Shown here piece after piece: positions 11,300 through 23,103 of a DNA stretch of 64,000 nucleotides. Position numbers and translations under genes: made by a program. The stretch lies in contig OZ026527.1 in NCBI GenBank assembly GCA_964019695.1, positions 71,074,593 to 71,138,592 of the forward strand, given 5' to 3'. The DNA is from Loripinus fragilis (taxonomy: Eukaryota > Mollusca > Bivalvia > Lucinida > Lucinidae). The notes beneath the pieces are model-generated. The model was not told where the DNA came from. It saw only the letters and a program-made list of their open reading frames with translations, and did not search any database. Position 1 is the stretch's first letter, and every line of letters begins with the position of its first letter.

Positions 11300-11502
11300 C
11301 TGTGTATCAGCCCAAGAATAGGTTAGCTTGTATCCTGCCAGAATGTTCGCCCTCTCGTTGACATGTCTCAGAGCCATTTGTATAGCTGGCAAACAGGCAC
11401 CTCCCCCAGTCCATACTTTACCTGTCATCGGGAGGCAACCCATCACTGGCAACTCTTTTAAAGCACTCGCTACCATCACGGCTATTCTGAGTTCCATACA
11501 TA
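11300..11502 (-). CDS. GABA-B-receptor-like exon (first recognised)
   Basis: This exon is 203 bases: a two-base split codon plus 67 codons. The acceptor is a T-rich tract ending in CTAG just above 11502, and the donor is CAG|GTAAAT at 11299-11298. It reads CMELRIAVMVASALKELPVM, then GCLPMTGKVWTGGGACLPAI and ends HVNERANILAGYKLTYSWADTQ. This matches the first beta strand and helix of the GABA-B flytrap domain ([23 protein letters not shown] in human GABBR1, AVEMALEDVNSRRDILP for the helix). The Trp of the ligand pocket is kept. The in-frame ATG at its start could serve as an initiator, but the strong acceptor suggests an upstream exon. An in-frame TAG lies about 70 bases further upstream. Confidence 0.87.
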
Positions 11503-11629
11503 CTAGCAAAAGAAACAAAACTCGTATAAATGTATATCTAAGGTTGCCAGGGCGGAGTCTAATCGCAAACTATGAATTATAGTACAAGTTCTAAAATTTC
11601 AAACACTAGTTGTCTTCCAAAAAGTTCTA

Positions 11630-11700
11630 GACAACAGAGCAGACCCGGTTCAGGCTGCTTCTGAAGAAACAGTCTGATCATGGTCTTCCTTGTTTGCAAT
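11630..11700. repeat. Short 'DPDQTA'-type repeat fragment
   Basis: GCTTCTGAAGAAACAGTCTG between GACCCGGTTCAGG and CTTGTTTGC, a degenerate copy of the palindromic family. Confidence 0.45.
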
Positions 11701-12280
11701 ACCGACAAGTACTTTGTGAATTCCAGCCCTGGAAACCAAAATTTTGCTTGAAATACAGAAAGAGAAAAGTGATCTAAATTTTAGGATTTTTACTGTATCG
11801 CTATGTATTTTCTTATTAAAATCATCAATGTTATTGAAAGATTTAATTGAATGTAGGAAAATTGCACAGGAAAAAAAAGTCACGGCATTTAGGTCACAGT
11901 TTTGGGCAGGAAAATGTGTCATGAAAAACCTTAGCTTTCACTAGTCTGCTACACTGACCTCGTAGGTAAACGAGTTTTATACGTGGGGCAGTGAAGCAGT
12001 CAAAGCTTTCACCAGAAAGTCTAGGTTCGGTTGGGTTGCTCTAAACACAGGTACTTTTACTTGACCTTACTGATTAATAAAATCGTGATTAAGAAGTGCT
12101 GACAATGAACGATGACAGACAACATAGATTTCGACAGACAACGCAGATTTACACCAGAGTATTGACTAGGAGCCGACCATACACGAAACTGATAGCTGCA
12201 ATTACATACAAATCATGGCGATAAAGGATATCATAGGTTTTAGATATACAAAGTTTTTTAGCGTAATATTGTTAATATTT

Positions 12281-12392
12281 TCTTACCCATCAGTTCAAAC
12301 ACATGTTTTGGGTGCGCAAAAGAACCGTCTCATTGAGATGGTTCTTTTGAGCACCCACAATATATGTTTTGTTTGAGAAATAAGAAAACCAT
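12281..12392. mobile_element. Foldback MITE, AACATATG family, copy 2
   Basis: ACCCATCAGTTCAAACACAT and GGGTGCGCAAAAGAACCGTC are mirrored by GACGG-type arm GATGGTTCTTTTGAGCACCC ACAATATATG. Same family as 200-305. Confidence 0.75.
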
Positions 12393-12584
12393 TTTTGGTA
12401 CGCACTCTTAACTAAAGGCCTGCCCCTATCATCACCATCAGCAGCAGCATAAGCAAGGTACCCCAACACCTCACTGATCTCAAAAACAAGAGCTTAGAGC
12501 CAGGAATAGACACTAACATATAGGAATTGCACCGCTATATTTAATGACAGAAAGTGATGATGAGGACTTCTAACGGGTTTTACT

Positions 12585-13235
12585 ATTTATGGGCATGGCG
12601 GTCATCTTGGTCATGTGATCAAACCCATTTGCATAAATTGTCATTTTCCACTCTAAGAAGTATTTATATCAAATTCGAGATCAATTGGCAGAATGATTTC
12701 TGAGAAAATCTCTTTTATTATATTGATGGGAATCCAATATGAGTGACAAAGGCTGAAAGGTCAAAAGATAAAGTTGACCTTTGCGACTTAAGTTATAGTC
12801 ATTGCCTCATTAGGTGATTATGATGACTTTTGCTTCAACAGTTTTTAGAAAATCAGCTTTCAAAAATGATCCCATTTAATGAATTAGGAAGCCAATTGGA
12901 ATTTGGCGTTATGTATGCCAAGTCAACCTTGGTAGGACTCACATCTCCGATGCTACATACCAAGTTCCAAGGTCATCGACCGTTTGGTTCTGTAGAAGGT
13001 TTTAAATGTTTTTTTTTTATCATATATGGGCTTGGTGGCAATCTTGGTCATGTGAACATAACCTTTTGAACAAACTTTTGTTCCCAACATCCTAAGAAGT
13101 ATCCATATGAAATTTGAGTTCAATTGGCCCAGTGGTTTCAGAGTAGATGATATTTGAAAATGTTCACAGACGTACGACGGACGCCAGAGGCATTGGTATA
13201 CTATTAGCTCTTCGGAGGCTTCGGCGCAGTTGGGC
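12585..13235. repeat. Two diverged units of a dispersed repeat, tRNA-like tail follows
   Basis: Unit 1 (from ~12590) GGCATGGCGGTCATCTTGGT CATGTGATC and unit 2 (from ~13026) GGGCTTGGTGGCAATCTTGG share CTAAGAAGTAT, TCAATTGGC and GATTTCTGAG/GTTTCAGAG blocks. Unit 2 ends in GACGGACGCCAGAGGCATTG GTATACTATTAGCTC. A related copy is at 45921-46095. Confidence 0.6.
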
Positions 13236-13249
13236 TAAAACACAATATA

Positions 13250-13335
13250 AAAAATAAAGAGTTTCCAGTGAAGATTGAACCACGGAACTCTCATTTGCGA
13301 AGCGAGCACGTTAACACTAGAATCACACTTGAAAA
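13250..13335 (-). repeat. Possible tRNA-derived SINE remnant
   Basis: On the minus strand GTGCTCGCTTCGCAAATGAG and GTGGTTCAATCTTCACTGG resemble an anticodon arm and B-box. No clear A-box or target duplication. Confidence 0.35.
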
Positions 13336-13804
13336 GTCAACCTCCATGACTTTCCGTGGGTCGTGAAACTGTAGGTCACATTGACTGCTTACCACAGATA
13401 TCATTATATAATGTTGGCCACCTGGCGAGGTGTCGTACGTATTGTGACCGAAAGCCACACTGTAAACATTAACTGTAACTTCACACCAAATTTAGTGGCA
13501 GCTGGACTTCCACTAATTTTGTGTAACCTTTTAACTGCTTTAAAATCTATGTTACGTTCGATTGTATTGATTGGGAGAATAACTACTAGTCACAACAATA
13601 ACAATTTTAAAATTTATCATTGGAGCAAAGTGAGGCCCAAGTTGGTTCAATAGGAAAGTGAGTGTATATTTACACCAAAGGGGTGTTACTTTATGAGGGT
13701 TGTCCCAATAAATCGTTGACTTATGTTATAACGCGAGACTGTTTACCAGAAATTCTATGGTTTTTTATGATGTGAACGTTTTCACGCAAAAATTAAGATT
13801 TCAA

Positions 13805-13985
13805 AATAAGAGTTATGTCATGTGATAAATAGAACCTAACATTCGTGCTCCTGTTTTGAATTTATTAAAGAGATAAAATACTCGACAAGCCTTGCATTTT
13901 ATCTCATTTCCTCAACTCGGTCAGTAAATTCAATAAACATGAGCACTCATGTAAGATCCTCTATATAGTACAGTCTTTAAATGCC
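13805..13985. mobile_element. Foldback element, GAGCACTCATG family, copy 1
   Basis: AACATTCGTGCTC ... TTTATTAAAGAGATAAAAT is mirrored by GCATTTTATCTC ... AATAAACATGAGCACTCATG. Same family as 20338-20525 in the opposite orientation. Confidence 0.65.
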
Positions 13986-14211
13986 ATTATCAGGCAGTTC
14001 ATGATCTAAGCTGAGACGGTTCTTTTAAGTAGGAGATAAAGACAATAGTCTTGGGAGAAACATTCTATTAAGCAACTTTTATCCAAAACAACTGAAATCT
14101 CGAAATAAAATTTCCGGTTCTCTCGACTTCCAGCCGACTACATGTGTATTTGTAAGCTTTGGCAAATCACTTGCAGCCTCATTTTACGCAGTGTCACACC
14201 ATAAAATACTA

Positions 14212-14649
14212 CAGTAAAACCTGTCTTAAGCGGCCACTCAAAAAGAAGACCAAATTTGTTTTCAAGACCGATTATCGCTTAATGCAGGTCAAAGTATTGC
14301 AGAATGCTCCAACAGAGCATTCTGCAATGCTTTCGACCTCCATTAAGCTACTACTATTTGAGCAAGTGCATGAGATTTTCAACAATGTGGTATGCGCGAC
14401 CAGCCAGTGCATGATGCATACACGCAGTCTGATCAGAGCATTTGCTAGCCGCTTGAGTATTCAATGATTGCTAAGGTACTGACTGAACACCATTTGGAGT
14501 GTCTAAGCTTAAAAAGAGGTTGCAGAGGTTCGTCTGAGTCTACACTTGTCAAAATACCACATTGTTGGAAATCACATGTCACGGCTCATTTGTCTTTAAG
14601 ACCTTTGTTTTGTCTATTTTTGAGTGGCCGCTTCAGACAGGTTTTACTG
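14212..14649. mobile_element. 'KTCLKRPL' TA-site MITE, copy 1, with nested MITE
   Basis: TIR CAGTAAAACCTGTCTTAAGC GGCCACTCAAAAA at the left is mirrored by TTTTTGAGTGGCCGCTTCAG ACAGGTTTTACTG at the right. It includes the internal palindrome CAGAATGCTCCAACAGAGCATTCTG. TA precedes the left end; the right flank is mutated. Copies: 52516-52712 (uninterrupted) and 60268-61526. Confidence 0.85.
14372..14577. mobile_element. Nested MITE, CCAACAATGTGGTAT family, copy 1
   Basis: TTTTCAACAATGTGGTATG at the left is mirrored by ATACCACATTGTTGGAAAT at the right. Internally it carries GCGCGACCAGC and CGTCTGAGTCTACACTTGTC. Full matches are at 30075-30503 and 39551-39771. Confidence 0.75.
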
Positions 14650-16470
14650 TCTTCCTTGGAGTTCACATACACTGTACAAAATACGTATTTGAGGGGATTG
14701 CAGGAGAATATCGTTATATAAAAATCACAAAAATAAAACAAAATTCCCATAATCAAATTGCTATTACATAGACACGCTGATATCACGGAGTAGCCTTTCA
14801 TTATGTCCTTCATCACAAGTCAACTAATCAGAACTAAATCTGTTAATCGGAACCCAATAGCAGTCTTAACAGAGCCTCCAGTTAGTAGACTGTCAACGAA
14901 TAACAAAGCTATTGTAAAAGAGTATCGATGTAATATACTTACAATGTAGGATCAAAAAGGCATCATCTTTACAAAAAAAGACGAATTATAAGCGGTGCCT
15001 ATGAAATGGTCGCCTTTGTAAGCTTTACACGAGGCTGATACATACGTAATAAGTATTTGTCGACTTATATTTTTGATGAACAGGAAAATGGCATGTTCAT
15101 ATAATTAAGGATTTGTTCTGTAAAGGCGTGAAATCTCAATAAAAGTCATTTGTGAAAAAGTCAAATTTTCAAACTGTGATTATTGCAACAATTTTCGTGA
15201 CTATGAATGGAGATACATCTAAATTATTCAAAAACATATTTTATGATTTTCAAACCGAGGGCAAATGAGAGATAAATTCGGCTTAATATAACTATACTGT
15301 AAATTGCATTTTGAAACTACAGAGAGTGTAAAATAGATTTATTTAGCAATATCTGATTCATCAGTCTGATCAGGATGTTTGTGGACTTTTTAAACGTGCA
15401 AAATGCAGTTAATTACTCCGGTTGTAAATAGACAAATGGAAACGTTTATTCATTTCATATAAAAGTAGACCCAGCAAATCCTTTCAAAGGAAAACGCAAA
15501 CAATGAATTTACACAATATGTGTTAGTTGAAGCTGGGTCAAGGTGCACGTGGGGAATGTACTTTCATACGAAAAACATTAAAGCATCACCTTTTGTCTAT
15601 TTATAATCGGAAGTATTATCTGCATTTTACACGCGTAAATAGCGCGCAGACATACGAAACTGGCAAATCGAATTATATATTGTAATACAAATCATTTTTA
15701 CATTCTTTGATAGCAAACAGCAGTTTCAGAATTAATTACAACTCTTACTTTTTAGTGATTCAATAGATATAATATCAAAATATACAATTTTGAGAGTGGT
15801 TATGTTCAGCCGTATTTATCTCCCCTTTGTCCTTGGTTTTAACATTTAGAATATTATATATGTTTGTCCTTTCATAGTCGCGAAAATTATTGCAAAATTC
15901 ACAAATTGAAAATTTTACATTTTCACAAATGACCTTTAGGGAGATTTCACGCCCCTTAGCGTTAAAAGGTAGTATTTTTCTATCAAATCAGTTTGCTGCA
16001 AATTTTATCGAAATATGTCAAGATAAAAGACGTGCATTTGAAGTTGTCATTACTTTGTCAGGGAAACCAGTATATTTGTGATATTATCATGTCATAACCT
16101 CCATATACAACATCAATGAAATAAGATGGGGAAAACATTTCAGTATAATAAGCATATTCTAAAATAGCATAAAGGATCTAGAAATTGTGTGATCTGATGC
16201 TAAATGTATCTTAATAAGATTCCCTGCATCTCATTAGCATGTCATTATATCTTCAAAATGGCGGCACCGACAGGTTGCTGTGAAACTTCATTTACCAATA
16301 ACTTATTAATTGTTCAACCAACTTTGATCAAGCTTGCAGTAAAATTGTTTGTATAAAAATGTCTGACCTTTCAGGTACATTTACTATTTAGTGCTCGGAC
16401 ATGTGTACTCCCGTGGGATTTTTTTAAGAAAGCAAACCACTGTATCAACTTTGATTGTTATACTCTAGGC
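14650..16470. other. No gene recognised
   Basis: AT-rich sequence. A short block near 15940-15965 (AGGGAGATTTCACGCCCCTT) resembles 22845-22868, hinting at a dispersed repeat. Confidence 0.5.
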
Positions 16471-16880
16471 AATGTTCGGCACTTATGAAATTGTGGCAGA
16501 GCCAGATTATGACGGCATCAAAATCGCGGCCATCTTGAATTTTTATACAAATCTTCTTTACTTCATAATATCCATAATAGTGGGTCGATTTCAAATTTTT
16601 AAGTTTTAAAATGTACAAAATGATACGTGCTGTCTACTCACAGCTAACAAAAATGGCGGCTGAGCTAATGATGACGTCACCGAAATGGCTGACATCTTGA
16701 GTTTGAATGAAAATCTAAATTGTATTATACTATTATTAATGCTGGGTCATTTGGAAAACGGATACATCAACTTTTTTAATCTGATCAGTGATATGCATTC
16801 ACCTCTAAAATATGCCAGAGCCTAGTTATGACGTCATCAAAATGGCAGCCATATTTTTTTCATTGAAAATCTACCTTGCC
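16470..16880. repeat. Degenerate tandem blocks with TGACGTCA and 'AAAATGGCGGC' motifs
   Basis: Three blocks contain TGACGGCATCAAAATCGCGG, TGACGTCACCGAAATGGCTG and TGACGTCATCAAAATGGCAG, each followed by CC/GACAT-type and A-rich sequence. TGACGTCA is a CRE-like octamer, but its presence in each block points to a repeat rather than a promoter. Confidence 0.5.
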
Positions 16881-16989
16881 TCATAGTTTTTTTAAACAGG
16901 CTCAATATTTAAAGCTGCGACAACATAATGTTCAGATGGCTATCAATTAGTGTCAACGCAATATCAATATACGCTGATGATATGTAATA

Positions 16990-19310
16990 GAACAAGATTT
17001 GTTACATATCACCAGTTAAAGAGTCCTCATCAGTGCTTTGATCATCTAGCATAAGATTGTTACAAGATTCGTCTACACAAACCAGTACAAACAGTTTGTT
17101 ACTCTTGCATCTTAGTGTTGTGCACTTTGTTTTATGTACAGCCACATTTCACTAGTTGTAATATTACATCAGGAGCTGGATCTATAATAGTCATTACAGG
17201 AGAGAATCCCCAGCTTCCTATCTCTATCCATACTCTGATGGTGATGGTATATACATTTAACGTGTGCTCTTTTGATAGCCTGAATTAGAGCTACCTTTTT
17301 GGTGGTAGCCTCTCAGCCTCCATTTGCGTACGTCCAAACATTCACCTCCCAAACTCATTGACAGTAACTAAGGTCGTGTCTGGCTGTGTTCATGTTGTCT
17401 TAAAATGTGGTCTTCAAAAACTACCTGCTTGCAAAGATCAGCAAATACCTGTTTAATTCCTATATCACACAAAAGACAAATTTCTTTTACATGCTACTGT
17501 ATCAGCACCAGAAAATGGATGTAGACCGGGGAGAGAGTATATGTTCAAGTCCCCAAGAGCTAAATAGATTGGCCTAAGTTGAATTTTCCTCCGCCTGTCA
17601 CTAAAATAGTCTCCCTCGGAATTCTGGGTATCTTCTTAGGCAAAGAACAAATATATCTGTGTCCAGTGAAAAAAATGCCCATTCTGTTGCACCATTTTGA
17701 CTTGCATCATCGGCATGGAGTATCAAGCTGCTTCTTTACTTCTGCTGAGATGGTTTACATCCCACCCCTATGTGATGCCTCTGCTTTATTGTACCATGCA
17801 ACGGTATAAAACTTGTTCTCTTTTGAGAATGCCAGCAATTCTTTTGACAAAACTACTGTAAGCTCATCCTTTGTTGCTGTGTGGGATAACAGTTTATTCA
17901 GTGGAACATTTAGATATTTAAAGTGTCTGCGCTGTGATATGCCACAGGGTAAGAATCACCAAGCCGCAAATGCCTTGTTGCTGACTAAAGAAATTTTGGA
18001 ATGTCATATCTGTCAAACATAATATGTAATTCGTCATATTCATCGTATTTTCTTTGTATAAATGTAATGAAATGAGTTGACAGATCTTTGCACATCTTAA
18101 TCCAGCGAGGTTAGTCCATTGACAGGACGTCAGCCATAGTATCTATTATCGCAACAAATTCGTTTGGTTGCGGTATATCAGGAGGTGCAACATCAGGTCT
18201 CTGCACTAGATATATTTTCTAATATGTCCAGCCGAGTAGTGCAGCATTGTGTCATCTGCAGCGAACAGTAATCTTGGCACTATAGACAGCTCATATTTAC
18301 TTAAGCACTCCTGAAGATGCATATCAGAGCGAGAGGTTGCGGCAATTCTCGCAAATAATCATCTGTTTTCTTTTAATTCTAAAGCTTTATTTGATATTGC
18401 TACATGTGCATGTTTTAAAGAGGCAGACAAAATTTGAAGCCAAACCCTTGCATTGTTTGATACGTTCTTAAATGATGGTTTCCATCTGTGCAACCCCAAC
18501 TATTTCAATAAGGCATATATCCTGTTTGATTTTCTCTGGTATTACATCTTTTGTAACCAGATCTATTATATCATTTTCTTGATAGCTAAATGGTTTTATA
18601 AGTCCATCTATGGTGCTGACAATCTTTTGAGCATTCTTTGTTTTCCTTTTCCGAATAGCCTGTGACAGCTGATGGTGGCGTTTTCTTGCTGTCTCTGAAT
18701 CTCTAGTCATTTCATTGACTTCTTTCTGTCAACCGTACACGATCGACTGAGATCAGGAACAACCGATTTCATGAATTTACATTCAGTGTTATGCCAACAA
18801 GGCCTCCAGTTACTTTCATCCAACTGCTGATTTGTTCCAAAGCATGATCCGGTCCTATATCACAAAAGGAAATGGTGTTTTATATACAACTCGATTTCCA
18901 TTGCTGAATTCTGACCATATTTCTGGACATGTTCTTTCAAGCTGTGACATCTCTGCTAGATATAGGTGAATCATCCTGGCATAATTGAGCTTGTCCAGTG
19001 CGAAAAAGTGCTTGACAATTTCCTCTAAAACAGATAGATACAATGCTCAATTGTCAGTCCGCACAGCTCTAATATACAAACACTTAACCCCAACCATACG
19101 CACATACTGACTGATTGCTTCATGCATAGGTTTCCCTTGGGGATTGGACTCAAATTCCTTCATTTTCTCAAGTACCTCATGCGATTCAAGATAAGGAGTT
19201 TTAGCGCAATAAGCAGCACGAATATTGTGGTATGTCGTTTGCAATGAAGACATGCTCAAAATAAGCTGGTCAAAATAAGTTAAGCCCCATGTCATTTTTT
19301 TCAAAGACAT
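16990..19310 (-). pseudogene. Decayed copy of a multicopy mollusc mobile-element protein
   Basis: Segments read downward on the minus strand in one collinear order, with several frameshifts and stops. From the N side they are a block ending CLYIRAVRTDN (to 19047), LSVLEEIVKHFFALDKLNYARMI and LAEMSQLERTCPEIWSEF (19043-18855), AQKIVSTIDGLIKPF (18710-18468), ECLSKYELSIVPRLLFAADD (about 18310-18240), MFDRYDIPK (about 18020), SQNGATE..SLDTDIFVLCLRRYPE (about 17700-17620), EAERLPPTKVALIQAIKRAH (about 17320-17250) and LVKCGC near 17140, the start of a Cys-rich tail. I recognise this order from a high-copy uncharacterised protein family of bivalves and other marine animals. The family's enzymatic role is not known to me. 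The copy at 35410-37130 is a relative. Confidence 0.7.
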
Positions 19311-20330
19311 AATGTTAAATTCCTGAAGTTAAGTTGTTTATTTCAAAAACATCTAAAACAATTGAAAACTCTAACTCAAATCAAGTTGGACAACAATATC
19401 TACGGTGTAATTACACAAAGTTGCAATTGAAAATACCGATTGTTGTTGATAATGTGCTTCATTTCCCGAGAGTACCCATATTGTTACCAATTTTACTATA
19501 GGAAAGATAGGGAACAAAACGGAACATTCATTGAAAAGCTTTGCTTTTCCTCATTGCAAATGTACATTGCGCATGTCTGTAACGACAGGCACTTTTGTAC
19601 ATTGTTTTTCATTGTTAATATACCTAAGTTCTGACAAGAATTTGATTGTGATTGTGTTTGTAATTCTTTCTCATTATACATTTTACAACATTATAATGAA
19701 AATTTCCAATTGAAAAATGTAAATGTGTTTTAGTGACTTAGTTCTCTCAGTGCTTTGATTATGCCCATATTTATTCTAGTAATACTCAGCTCACAGATGA
19801 ACGCACCTATCATAGTTTTTCTTGAATAAAAATGACTTACAAAAGTTTGATATATCCTTTTATTCGCCCAAATTTTGTTTGCAAGAATGGCACTGTCCAA
19901 CTCCTGATTATCAGCACTTCAAGCGTCTACGAGATAAATGCCTAGGTTAATTCAATTAAAATGCATTAAAATGCACACGACTGTATCATTTGTGTACTCT
20001 GTACTGTTGTTTGGGTCTTTTATGCAATATAAACTTTTTGACTGACATAGAACCGACAACTAAATCTCCTATGCTCACAATAATGATGAATTTTCCTCAA
20101 ATTAAGCTTTTTACAGGCGCCATATTGATGACGTCATCACTGGCGTCTGCCACGATTCCAGGGCTGCCGACAACCATTTTCGTCCTCAACATACATTCCA
20201 AAAACAAAATATAAAAGTCGTTTGTTTTCTTCAAAAATCCCATAGGACATAAAACATGGCACTAATTGATATGCGTTGGCCCTCGAGTCTTTGCATGCTG
20301 GGTAATTTTACATCATAATTTTGTTGTAGT
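19311..20330. other. No gene recognised
   Basis: AT-rich, with GGCGCCATATTGATGACGTC at about 20117-20136. I see no exon, RNA gene or full repeat. Confidence 0.5.
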
Positions 20331-20337
20331 CTGTTGA

Positions 20338-20525
20338 TATTTTTTTTAAATAGAGGATCTTACATGAGTGCTCATGTTTTATTGAATTTATTAAACGAGT
20401 TGGGGAAAAGAGATAAAATGCGAGGCTTGCCGAGCATTTTATCTCTTTTCCGCAACGAGTTTAATAAATCCAATAATACAAGAGCACGAATGTTAGATTC
20501 TATTTATCATATGATATTAAGCATA
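20338..20525. mobile_element. Foldback element, GAGCACTCATG family, copy 2
   Basis: TTACATGAGTGCTCATGTTT ... AAAGAGATAAAATGC is mirrored by GCATTTTATCTCTTTTCCG ... AGAGCACGAATGTTAGATT, with arms of ~80 bp around GAGGCTTGCCGAG. Confidence 0.75.
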
Positions 20526-20807
20526 CTTTGAACGTAAACTCGCTATAATTTTGTCATTGTGTGCACAACGTTGTTATGGACGTCATAACGTTTCCCGTAA
20601 ATCGATAAACCACTAGTGGTTTACATATTTTATTGCATGGCGTTATTTCACTCCCAGACGCGACGTCATATGATAAATCATTTTTTTTAAAAAAAAATAT
20701 TCAGGAAAAGTATCAGGACCAGATGTTCTGTCTGTCCTGACCTGGGTCCTAACAGTTTGCTAAAACAATTTGATATTCGCACGATAATTATTAGCCATCA
20801 ATCAAAA

Positions 20808-21055
20808 ATTAAGTGAGTATAATCAGGAAGTACCATAACCGCACATTGCAGATCAACCCACGGCGCCGTGAGGAAAAGTCACATAACACTAACAGTCATG
20901 AGGACATCAGGAAGACAACTAAAGTAAAGCAATCAGCTCTCACTTCTCGTCAAGATAATTGTAAAACCAGAAAGTACACTAACAAAGAAGAGGCTCCTTT
21001 ACTCCAAAGCTTCATTCAAACTATCAGGGAAATAGTTATCTATCCTTACGCATAA
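20808..21055 (-). mobile_element. RT-element family A, terminal fragment
   Basis: AAGTGAGTATAATCAGGAAG opens the fragment. Blocks matching 50529-50700 follow: GCAGATCAACCCACGG, AGGACATCAGGAAGACAA, AAAGCAATCAGCTCT and AAGATAATTG. It is a truncated 3' end. Confidence 0.7.
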
Positions 21056-21464
21056 CAAACCCAAATATAATTGACCTGCTAAAGTTTTACAGATTGTTTG
21101 ACTGGACATGTTTGCCACATCTTTTTATATGCCAAAGTTAACTTCACGCCAAAAAGTTGCAGCTCTCAGCTAATGCATTGTTACACATTAAAACAGTTCG
21201 TCTTCAATGTATGCTCAGTAACTATTATCTATCAAAGGTACATAAATCAACTCCACGCAGCACTTGTATTCTATAGCATTTACAGTTCTTATTTGAGGCC
21301 TGCTACTCAGACCAAGAAATGAAATTGGTTGCGTAAACATAGCAGAACAGCCAATGCATCTGCACAGACCACTAAACAGAACACCAAGAGTTCCTTTAAT
21401 CGTTTACAATTACGTGTAACAAGTGTACAGAACAGCATGCGCAGTCTGACAAACGCCACCATGG

Positions 21465-21600
21465 TTCTAGCCTGGCTTTCAGGCCCTGAGTTCAAGGTAA
21501 ATTACTCCTACTGAACCAAACTTTTCTCTGATATAATGTCCCTTCTGAGCCGTAGCTGATTGCCCTGTCAGAGAGGTAGACACTATTAGAATAAAAAAAT
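21465..21600. repeat. Dispersed repeat, copy 1 of a pair
   Basis: TAGCCTGGCTTTCAGGCCCT GAGTTCAAGGTAAA and CTGATTGCCCTGTCAGAGAG match 63726-63845 in the same orientation. Confidence 0.6.
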
Positions 21601-21764
21601 GTAAGAAGTTGAAGTTTTTTTTTTGTATCATGATAAAATTATCAATTAGACGGGGGCCAGTCTACCATGGTTCCTGCCATGGAGTCACAATTTTTAGACG
21701 TGTATCTCTAAAATACCGTGTTTTTTTCGTGCTTTATAACATGTATTTGATAGTTTACATGAAT

Positions 21765-21915
21765 ACCATTTGTGGATCGGAAACCCCTAAATGGGTGCTT
21801 TGGCAAACAGTGAAGACTCGGATGATATGCCGCATCATGTGGCATTTCTTCAGGGTCTGCACTGTTTGTTAAGACAAAACTGATCTTCAGAGGAATAAAT
21901 ACAATAGTTTCGGAC
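21765..21915. repeat. 'DPDE'-type dispersed repeat
   Basis: GCAAACAGTGAAGACTCGGA TGATATGCCGCATC with GATGTGGCATTTCTTCAGGG on the far side, ending CACTGTTTG. An inverted-pair repeat, not a gene. Confidence 0.6.
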
Positions 21916-22399
21916 ATTATAACCTTTGACCCTGCAATATATTAAATAAACCGTCTTGACTTTATTTCACCGAGCTTTATGGAAAATTCTATTGGTCTTT
22001 AAAGAGTAAGAAGACCTAGCGATAAGGCGTGTATTTTCCCTTGTTGACATGATTACAAACACTCTTCTTTTTAAAATCGGTGCAGTTCGGCAGCAAAATA
22101 TGCAAAGTAAGCATCGAAATACGTTTTAAAGTAATTTATCATTAGCAAAGCAGTAAAAATTTGCGCTTCCTACTCCCACCCCTCATGTTACGTCTTTCTA
22201 CTGTGTGCCATTTAGACCAGACTTTGAGTAAATGCTTTGCTAGTTTTCAAAAAGTAAAAGTACTAAACTGTAAAGGATAGAAGTGCTATTCATTTCCAAA
22301 ACTTTACAATATCCTTCCTGCGCATGCGTACGAAATATACTTAAAATTGTGACGTTTGTAACTGGAAAGGTGAAACTGGTGTCTTTCAGTTTGTTTTTA

Positions 22400-22515
22400 G
22401 ATGCTCCCCCCCCCCCCCTAGACCCAAGATGCCCTTTGGACAATGACATGTCGCTATAATCATATACAACCTATGTAAAGGGCGTCTTGGGTCTAAGGGG
22501 GGAAGGGGTTGTAGA
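22400..22515. repeat. Inverted repeat with C/G homopolymer
   Basis: CCCCCCTAGACCCAAGATGCCC (22412-22433) is mirrored by GGGCGTCTTGGGTCTAAGGGG (22480-22502), with a poly-C run at 22406 onward. Confidence 0.6.
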
Positions 22516-23046
22516 AGCAAAAGAAGACATCAAACATCTGACAAAATTAAACTGCTGTGCCAAATGGTCGTTTTTATTGTACATCAACTGTATAAAAATA
22601 TATACTCTGTCGTGATAAACCATTTGTTTACCTTAGTGTAACGGTCTATTTCACATACATGTTACTGAAATAACAAGCACAGTTGATGGTCATAATAAAT
22701 TCTAATTCAAAACGAAGTAGGATTATTATATGCATTAAGGACAAAAGCGATTATATTATAAGGACTCTGCTGCAAGGGTGCATATACGGCTGGTCAATGT
22801 GTCTCCAGTCCTTATTTCAACAAAATAAAACGAACATCTCATTTAGGGAAATGGCACGCCTTATCGCTAGAAATTCTTTATGAGTCCAATATCTTCACAG
22901 GCGTGTTTCGACGAAAATGGTCGCTAATTTTGTCGAAAATATGACAATGTACTAATTGCACTCAAAAGCAAACGAAAATTATGTTTTAACTTTCTTATTC
23001 GCTTTACATCTCACCCTTTACAAAGATGCTTTTACCATGCGTATAG

Positions 23047-23081
<35 letters not shown>

Positions 23082-23103
23082 ACACACACACACACACACA
23101 CAC
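23047..23103. repeat. CA microsatellite
   Basis: A run of about 57 bases of CA with one CACC interruption. Confidence 0.95.

Larger units (their letters stand above)
1..11502 (-). other. GABA-B-receptor-like gene, partial (three exons and introns)
   Basis: Three exons on the minus strand read in order 11502-11300, 9398-9261 and 688-518. Each junction has a polypyrimidine-AG acceptor and a GT donor, and both internal junctions are phase 0. Joined conceptually they give about 170 residues of the N-terminal lobe of a class C GPCR Venus-flytrap domain. Introns are about 1.9 kb and 8.6 kb and full of mobile elements. The 3' part lies beyond base 1. The 5' exon with the signal peptide was not identified and should lie above 11502. 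Bivalves carry expanded sets of GABA-B-like receptors, so the paralogue cannot be named. Confidence 0.85.

Noticed and set aside
16640..16690. CRE (TGACGTCA) as a promoter element
   Set aside because: The octamer recurs in each block of a degenerate repeat and no gene start is nearby.
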